This document shows, in pieces, positions 6,853 to 10,557 of a stretch of DNA of 10,557 nucleotides. The notes beneath the pieces are model-generated. The model saw only the letters and a list, made by a program, of their open reading frames with translations. It ran no database searches and was not told the origin of the DNA. The stretch is taken from positions 1 through 10,557 of the forward strand of contig USGH01000076.1 in assembly GCA_900554225.1 (NCBI GenBank), given 5' to 3'. Numbering within the stretch: position 1 is the first letter of the stretch; every line of letters begins with the position of its first letter. The DNA comes from an uncultured Eubacteriales bacterium (lineage in GTDB: Bacteria > Bacillota > Clostridia > Oscillospirales > CAG-272). Both the position numbers and the translations under genes were made by a program.

Positions 6853-6882
6853 CGCTGTGTCCGGAATAACCGACGGACAGCG
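6853..6882 (+). promoter_or_regulatory. Hairpin in the uxaC leader
   Basis: CGCTG and TCCG (6853-6863, with a 2-nt bulge) pair with CGGA and CAGCG (6874-6882), giving a 9-bp bulged stem around a loop of about 10 nt. No T run follows, so it is not a terminator. It could stabilise the mRNA, serve as a protein site or be incidental. I do not recognise a riboswitch class. Confidence 0.35.
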
Positions 6883-6918
6883 TACCATCTTTTGCGATAC
6901 GAAAGGACGAAAGAATCC

Positions 6919-8343
6919 ATGAAAACCTTTATGGGAAAGAATTTTCTTCTGAATAACGAGACGGCGAAGATCCTCTACCACACCTATGCTGCCAAGCTTC
7001 CGATCATCGATTACCACTGCCATGTGCCGCCGAAGGACATTGCTGAGGACAAGCAGTACACAAACCTGACAGAGCTGTGGCTGGGCGGGGATCACTACAA
7101 ATGGAGAGCCATCCGCAGTGCCGGTATCGACGAGAAATACATCACCGGCGACGCGTCCGATTACGAGAAATTCCGTGCCTATGCGTCTGTGATGCCCTCC
7201 CTCATCGGCAATCCGCTGTACCACTGGACCCATCTTGAACTGAAGCGGTTTTTTGACTGCGATCTCATTCTCGGTCCCGATACCTGCGATGAGATCTGGG
7301 AACTGACGACAAAAATGCTCGCGTCTCCCGATATGTCGGTACGCAATCTCATCAAAAAGAGCCACGTAGACATCCTCTGCACCACGGACGACCCGGCGGA
7401 TTCTCTCGAATACCACAAGATCCTGGCCGCCGACGACAGCTTCGAGACTGCCGTATATCCCGCGTTCCGCCCGGACAAGTGCTTCAATATCAACAAGCCC
7501 GGTCTGCGTGCCTACTATGATAAGCTCGGTGCCGCAGCCGGCGTGGAGATTCAGGACGTCGCTACCCTGAAACAGGCACTGAAAAATCGTATCGAGTATT
7601 TTGCGTCCCTCGGCTGCCGTACTGCGGACCATGGACTGGACGAGTATCCGATGTTTGTCGCACCGAATCCGTATGCCGTGGAAAAGGCAATGGAGACTGC
7701 ACTCCAGAGTGACGGCGCGGACGTGACGCCGGAGATGCTTTCCGTATTCAAGACCGGGATGCTCCAGTTCCTTGCCGCAGAATACGCGCGCCACGGCTGG
7801 GTGATGCAGTTCCACATGGGTGTATACCGGAACGCCAACACCAATATGTACAGGAAGCTCGGTCCGGATACCGGCTTTGATACCATCGGCAACAACGACA
7901 TCGCCGCCATTGTCGCCCTGCTCGACAGTATGGAATCGGGGGATGGCCTGCCGCGTACCATCCTGTACTCCATCGATCCCACGCAGAATGCCGCCATCGG
8001 CTCCATGATCGGGTGCTTCCAGACCTCCGGCGACGGCTTCCCGAAGGTGATGCAGGGTTCCGCATGGTGGTTCAACGACACCATCGACGGTATGCGCGCC
8101 CAGATGAAGCAGCTTGCCAACCTGTCCGTATTTGGCAAATTCCTTGGGATGCTCACCGACTCCCGCAGCTTTACGTCCTATCCGCGCCACGAATATTTCC
8201 GCCGGATCCTTTGCAGTGTGATCGGCGAATGGGTCGAGGAAGGACTGTATCCCGACGATTGGGAGACGCTTGCACAGCTCGTCTGCGACATCTGCTACAA
8301 CAACACGAAGAATTTCTTCGGCTTCCAGATCGCGGAGAAATAA
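6919..8343 (+). CDS. uxaC: Uronate (glucuronate) isomerase
   Basis: Cytoplasmic amidohydrolase-fold enzyme (EC 5.3.1.12) that converts D-glucuronate to D-fructuronate and D-galacturonate to D-tagaturonate, the entry step of bacterial hexuronate breakdown. Family signatures run along the whole protein: DYHCHVPPKDIAED (31-44) with metal ligands His33 and His35, GDHYKWRA (57-64), GDASDYEKF (77-85), GNPLYHWTHLELKR (97-110), CTTDDP (154-159), MQFHMGVYRNANTNMYR (296-312), LGPDTGFDTIG (314-324), SAWWFNDTIDGM (381-392) and TDSRSFTSYPRHEYFRR (413-429). The length of 474 aa is normal. The start MKTFMGKNFLL lines up with known UxaC starts. The frame stays open upstream to an ATG at 6823, but that codon lies inside the promoter. 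GAAAGGA (6901-6907) and GAAAG (6909-6913), part of a duplicated ACGAAAG, supply the ribosome site. No other hexuronate gene (uxaA, uxaB, uxuA, uxuB, kdgK) is visible here. Confidence 0.97.
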   Translation: MKTFMGKNFLLNNETAKILYHTYAAKLPIIDYHCHVPPKDIAEDKQYTNLTELWLGGDHYKWRAIRSAGIDEKYITGDASDYEKFRAYASVMPSLIGNPLYHWTHLELKRFFDCDLILGPDTCDEIWELTTKMLASPDMSVRNLIKKSHVDILCTTDDPADSLEYHKILAADDSFETAVYPAFRPDKCFNINKPGLRAYYDKLGAAAGVEIQDVATLKQALKNRIEYFASLGCRTADHGLDEYPMFVAPNPYAVEKAMETALQSDGADVTPEMLSVFKTGMLQFLAAEYARHGWVMQFHMGVYRNANTNMYRKLGPDTGFDTIGNNDIAAIVALLDSMESGDGLPRTILYSIDPTQNAAIGSMIGCFQTSGDGFPKVMQGSAWWFNDTIDGMRAQMKQLANLSVFGKFLGMLTDSRSFTSYPRHEYFRRILCSVIGEWVEEGLYPDDWETLAQLVCDICYNNTKNFFGFQIAEK

Positions 8344-8390
8344 AAAGGGTGCCATATCCCGGATAATACAGAATCTAAAGGAAGAAATCC

Positions 8391-9809
8391 ATGAATTTTC
8401 GCAAAAAGTATATCGGGGATAAGGCGTTCTATTCCGCACTGATCGCTCTGGCTATCCCGCTTATCATCCAGCAGGGCATTACCAATTTTGTATCCCTGCT
8501 CGACAATCTCATGGTCGGCAGACTCGGTACCATACCGATGAGCAGCGTGTCGATCATGAACCAACTGATCTTTGTTTACAACCTGACCATCTTCGGCGGA
8601 CTGTCCGGTGCCTCCATCTTCGGCGCGCAGTTTTTCGGAACGGGCGACTGGAAGGGTATGCGCGATACGTTCCGATTCCGGCTGCTTTTCGGCGGCGTGG
8701 TGTCCGTGATCGCCATCGTGATCCTGTGGTTCTGGGGAGATACGCTTGCCATGCTCTTTATGAAAAGTGAAGCGAACAATCCCACCGACATCGCATTGAC
8801 CGTGGAGCACGGCATGGCGTATCTGAAAATTGCGCTGTGGGGACTTGTGCCGTTTATGGTGGTGCAGGTCTATTCCGGTCTGCTGCGCGAAATGGGGGAA
8901 ACCGTCTCGCCGATGATCGCCTCCGTGATCGCCATTCTCACGAATCTGGTGCTCAACTACATCTTCATCTACGGTAAGCTCGGCTGTCCCGCAATGGGCG
9001 TTGCCGGTGCGGCACTTGCGACCGTGATCGCACGGTTTTTGGAGATGGGCTTCATCATGTGGATCACGCACCGTGGGCATGCCAGCTTCCGGTTTATCGA
9101 GGGCGCGTACAAGAGTATGCATGTTCCGGCAGAGCTGGTGCGCAAGATCGCCATCACCGGTGCGCCGCTCATGTTCAACGAGCTGCTATGGTCCCTCGGC
9201 ACGACCTTTGTAAACGCCAACTATTCCTCGCGCGGTCTGGTCGTCGTCGCTGCCATGAATATCGCGACCACGGCATGGAACCTCTTCTGCGTCATCATGT
9301 TCGCGATGGGCTCAGCGGTGTCGATCATGGTGGGGCAAAAGCTCGGCGCGGGAGACATCGAGGGAGCAAAGGACATCGACCGCAAGCTCATCTTCGCCAA
9401 TCTCGTGCTGCACATCGCCATCGGTGCGCTCATTGTGGCAACAGCGGGGCTGGTACCGATGCTCTACAAAACGGAGCCGGAGGTGCGTTCCTTGGCGGCG
9501 GATTTTCTCCGGATCATGGGGCTGACCATGCCGATCTCCGCGTTTGTCCACGTTGCGTACTTCACCATCCGCTCCGGCGGCAAAACGGTCGTCACCTTCT
9601 TCTTCGATTCCGTGTACACGTGGGTCGTTACCGCATCGCTTTCCCTGGTGCTGTGCCACTATACCACCCTCGATGTACGCACGATCTTCTTTATCGTCCA
9701 TTTCTCGGACATCATCAAGCTGATCATCTCTATTCCCATGCTCCGCTCCGGCTTCTGGGCAAACAACCTGGTTGCGGATGAGGCGGCACGGGATAAGCTC
9801 GGAAACTAA
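8391..9809 (+). CDS. MATE family efflux transporter
   Basis: A 472-aa integral membrane protein with about 12 hydrophobic segments in two homologous halves, as expected for Na+- or H+-coupled MATE antiporters. Family landmarks: LDNLMVGRLG (37-46) after helix 1, GASIFGAQFFGTGD (73-86), LNYIFIYGKLGCPAMGVAGA (188-207), a second-half MFNELLWSLG (261-270) and VGQKLGAGDIEGAK (314-327). The first-half and second-half GxGD turns are both present, so it looks intact. AAAGGAAG (8378-8385) lies 5 nt from the ATG. It begins 47 nt after uxaC with no terminator between and is followed 31 nt later by the GH20-like gene. MATE proteins usually export drugs or cationic toxins; placement among carbohydrate genes may be functional or merely positional, and the substrate cannot be inferred. 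Confidence 0.94.
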   Translation: MNFRKKYIGDKAFYSALIALAIPLIIQQGITNFVSLLDNLMVGRLGTIPMSSVSIMNQLIFVYNLTIFGGLSGASIFGAQFFGTGDWKGMRDTFRFRLLFGGVVSVIAIVILWFWGDTLAMLFMKSEANNPTDIALTVEHGMAYLKIALWGLVPFMVVQVYSGLLREMGETVSPMIASVIAILTNLVLNYIFIYGKLGCPAMGVAGAALATVIARFLEMGFIMWITHRGHASFRFIEGAYKSMHVPAELVRKIAITGAPLMFNELLWSLGTTFVNANYSSRGLVVVAAMNIATTAWNLFCVIMFAMGSAVSIMVGQKLGAGDIEGAKDIDRKLIFANLVLHIAIGALIVATAGLVPMLYKTEPEVRSLAADFLRIMGLTMPISAFVHVAYFTIRSGGKTVVTFFFDSVYTWVVTASLSLVLCHYTTLDVRTIFFIVHFSDIIKLIISIPMLRSGFWANNLVADEAARDKLGN

Positions 9810-9840
9810 AGCATATCATATATGGAAAGGTAAAAATCTT

Positions 9841-10557
9841 ATGGCATTCTCTGATTACCCCTGGAAATCCAAAGCACTCAATATTTTTGCACCGCATCCG
9901 GACGAAGTGGATCGGTTCTGTGCATTCATCGAAAACGAACTGGTACCGGACGGCATCGACACCATCATGATGATCGTGCGGTATAACTACGCATTTACCT
10001 CCCATCCCGAATGCCGCGGCGACTATCCGCTCTCCAAAGCCGACTGTCAGAAGATGGTTGAGACCTGCCGTAAACATAACATCCGCCTTGTGCCAAACAT
10101 GAACCTGCTCGGTCATCAGACGGTGCAGGATTATAAGGAAGCGGACGGACCGCTGCGCGCGCATCCCGAATTTTCGGAAACGCCGACCTCTGATGAACCG
10201 GAATATTGCTATTCCCTCTGCCCAAGCGCACCCGGACTATACGAAATTGTTACCGATCTCATGGACGAGCTCATCGATGCGTTCCAGCCGGAGTGGTTCC
10301 ATATGGGCGGCGACGAGGTGTTCTATATCGGTGAATGCGACCGCTGCAAGGGACACGATAAAGGGGAGCTGTACGCGAACTGGTACAACCGTCTGGCGGC
10401 GCATCTCAAGGAAAAGAACATTACCCCGATGCTATGGGGCGACCGACTCCTCAACAGCAGAGAATGCGGTCATGGTCCGTGGGATGCAAGCAGCAATGGC
10501 ACAGATACGGCGATCCGGACGCTCGACCGCTCCATCATCATCACGGACTGGCACTAC
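9841..10557 (+). CDS. GH20-like glycoside hydrolase (beta-N-acetylhexosaminidase type), 3' end outside window
   Basis: Open reading frame of 239 codons with no stop before the window edge; the C-terminus is missing. GGAAAGG (9824-9830) lies 10 nt before the ATG. The protein begins straight in a TIM barrel (NIFAPHPDEVDRF at 14-26; DTIMMIVRYNY at 60-70). EWFHMGGDEV (151-160) matches the GH20 catalytic His-x-Gly-Gly-Asp-Glu motif, in which the Asp-Glu pair (D158 and E159) supports substrate-assisted cleavage of terminal N-acetylhexosamine. TPMLWGDRLL (195-204) matches a later barrel strand of related enzymes. No signal peptide and no N-terminal GH20b domain are present, so it is predicted to be cytoplasmic and to act on imported oligosaccharides. 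A Cys-x-x-Cys pair (C166 and C169) follows the catalytic strand. Its place after uxaC and the MATE gene, with a 31-nt gap, suggests one transcript. Exact substrate is unknown. Confidence 0.82.
   Translation, partial: MAFSDYPWKSKALNIFAPHPDEVDRFCAFIENELVPDGIDTIMMIVRYNYAFTSHPECRGDYPLSKADCQKMVETCRKHNIRLVPNMNLLGHQTVQDYKEADGPLRAHPEFSETPTSDEPEYCYSLCPSAPGLYEIVTDLMDELIDAFQPEWFHMGGDEVFYIGECDRCKGHDKGELYANWYNRLAAHLKEKNITPMLWGDRLLNSRECGHGPWDASSNGTDTAIRTLDRSIIITDWHY

Noticed and set aside
6841..6918. Possible riboswitch in the uxaC leader
   Set aside because: The leader is about 78 nt with one simple bulged hairpin. No conserved aptamer motif was recognised and no expression platform is visible.
8344..8390. 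Possible terminator between uxaC and the MATE gene (GGG and CCC runs near 8347-8358)
   Set aside because: Only a 3-bp pairing is possible and there is no T run, so read-through is expected.
6760..8439. A 559-codon open frame on the - strand opposite uxaC
   Set aside because: UxaC is unmistakable on the other strand. The antisense translation shows no domain, and the frame runs through the uxaC promoter and into the MATE gene.
8295..9122. A 275-codon open frame on the - strand opposite the uxaC end and MATE start, with a His/Asp-rich product
   Set aside because: The His/Asp richness is the complement of GTG/ATC-type codons in a membrane protein gene. No independent coding evidence.

Overview
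The window looks like chromosomal DNA of an uncultured gut-type Clostridia (Oscillospiraceae/Ruminococcaceae-like). This is inferred from the lipoprotein solute-binding protein with a Thr/Asp-rich linker, strong AGGAG-type ribosome binding sites, the Amidase_2 membrane protein, the MATE exporter type, and compact gene spacing with GC-rich coding DNA and AT-rich promoters. No mobile element, CRISPR array, tRNA or rRNA gene was seen. Eight protein genes account for almost all of the sequence.

Left block, + strand (40-3225): a lipid-anchored extracellular solute-binding protein, a membrane-anchored N-acetylmuramoyl-L-alanine amidase, and a sugar phosphate isomerase/epimerase-type TIM barrel. The block ends in a strong hairpin (3234-3281) that appears to terminate transcription from both sides.

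Middle block, - strand (6621 down to 3288): a MutS-family ATPase without a mismatch-recognition domain, an Lrp/AsnC-type regulator and a class I/II PLP aminotransferase. They are tightly packed (39-nt gap, then TGA-T-ATG) and read as one operon from tandem sigma-A-like promoters at 6693-6734.

Right block, + strand (6806 to the window end): uronate isomerase UxaC, a MATE-family transporter and a GH20-like glycoside hydrolase cut by the window edge. An excellent promoter (TTGACA-17-TATTAT) precedes uxaC and no terminator separates the three genes, so co-transcription is likely.

The outer blocks fit carbohydrate scavenging: sugar uptake, sugar isomerisation, hexuronate entry into the Ashwell-type pathway, and intracellular N-acetylhexosaminide cleavage. 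The middle block is a housekeeping or regulatory unit of unclear logic. I do not see a clearly new defence or mobile system. The most interesting items are the MutS-like/Lrp/aminotransferase operon, the signal-less GH20-like enzyme next to uxaC and a MATE transporter, and repeated and inverted motifs in the 297-nt divergent promoter region (6622-6918).
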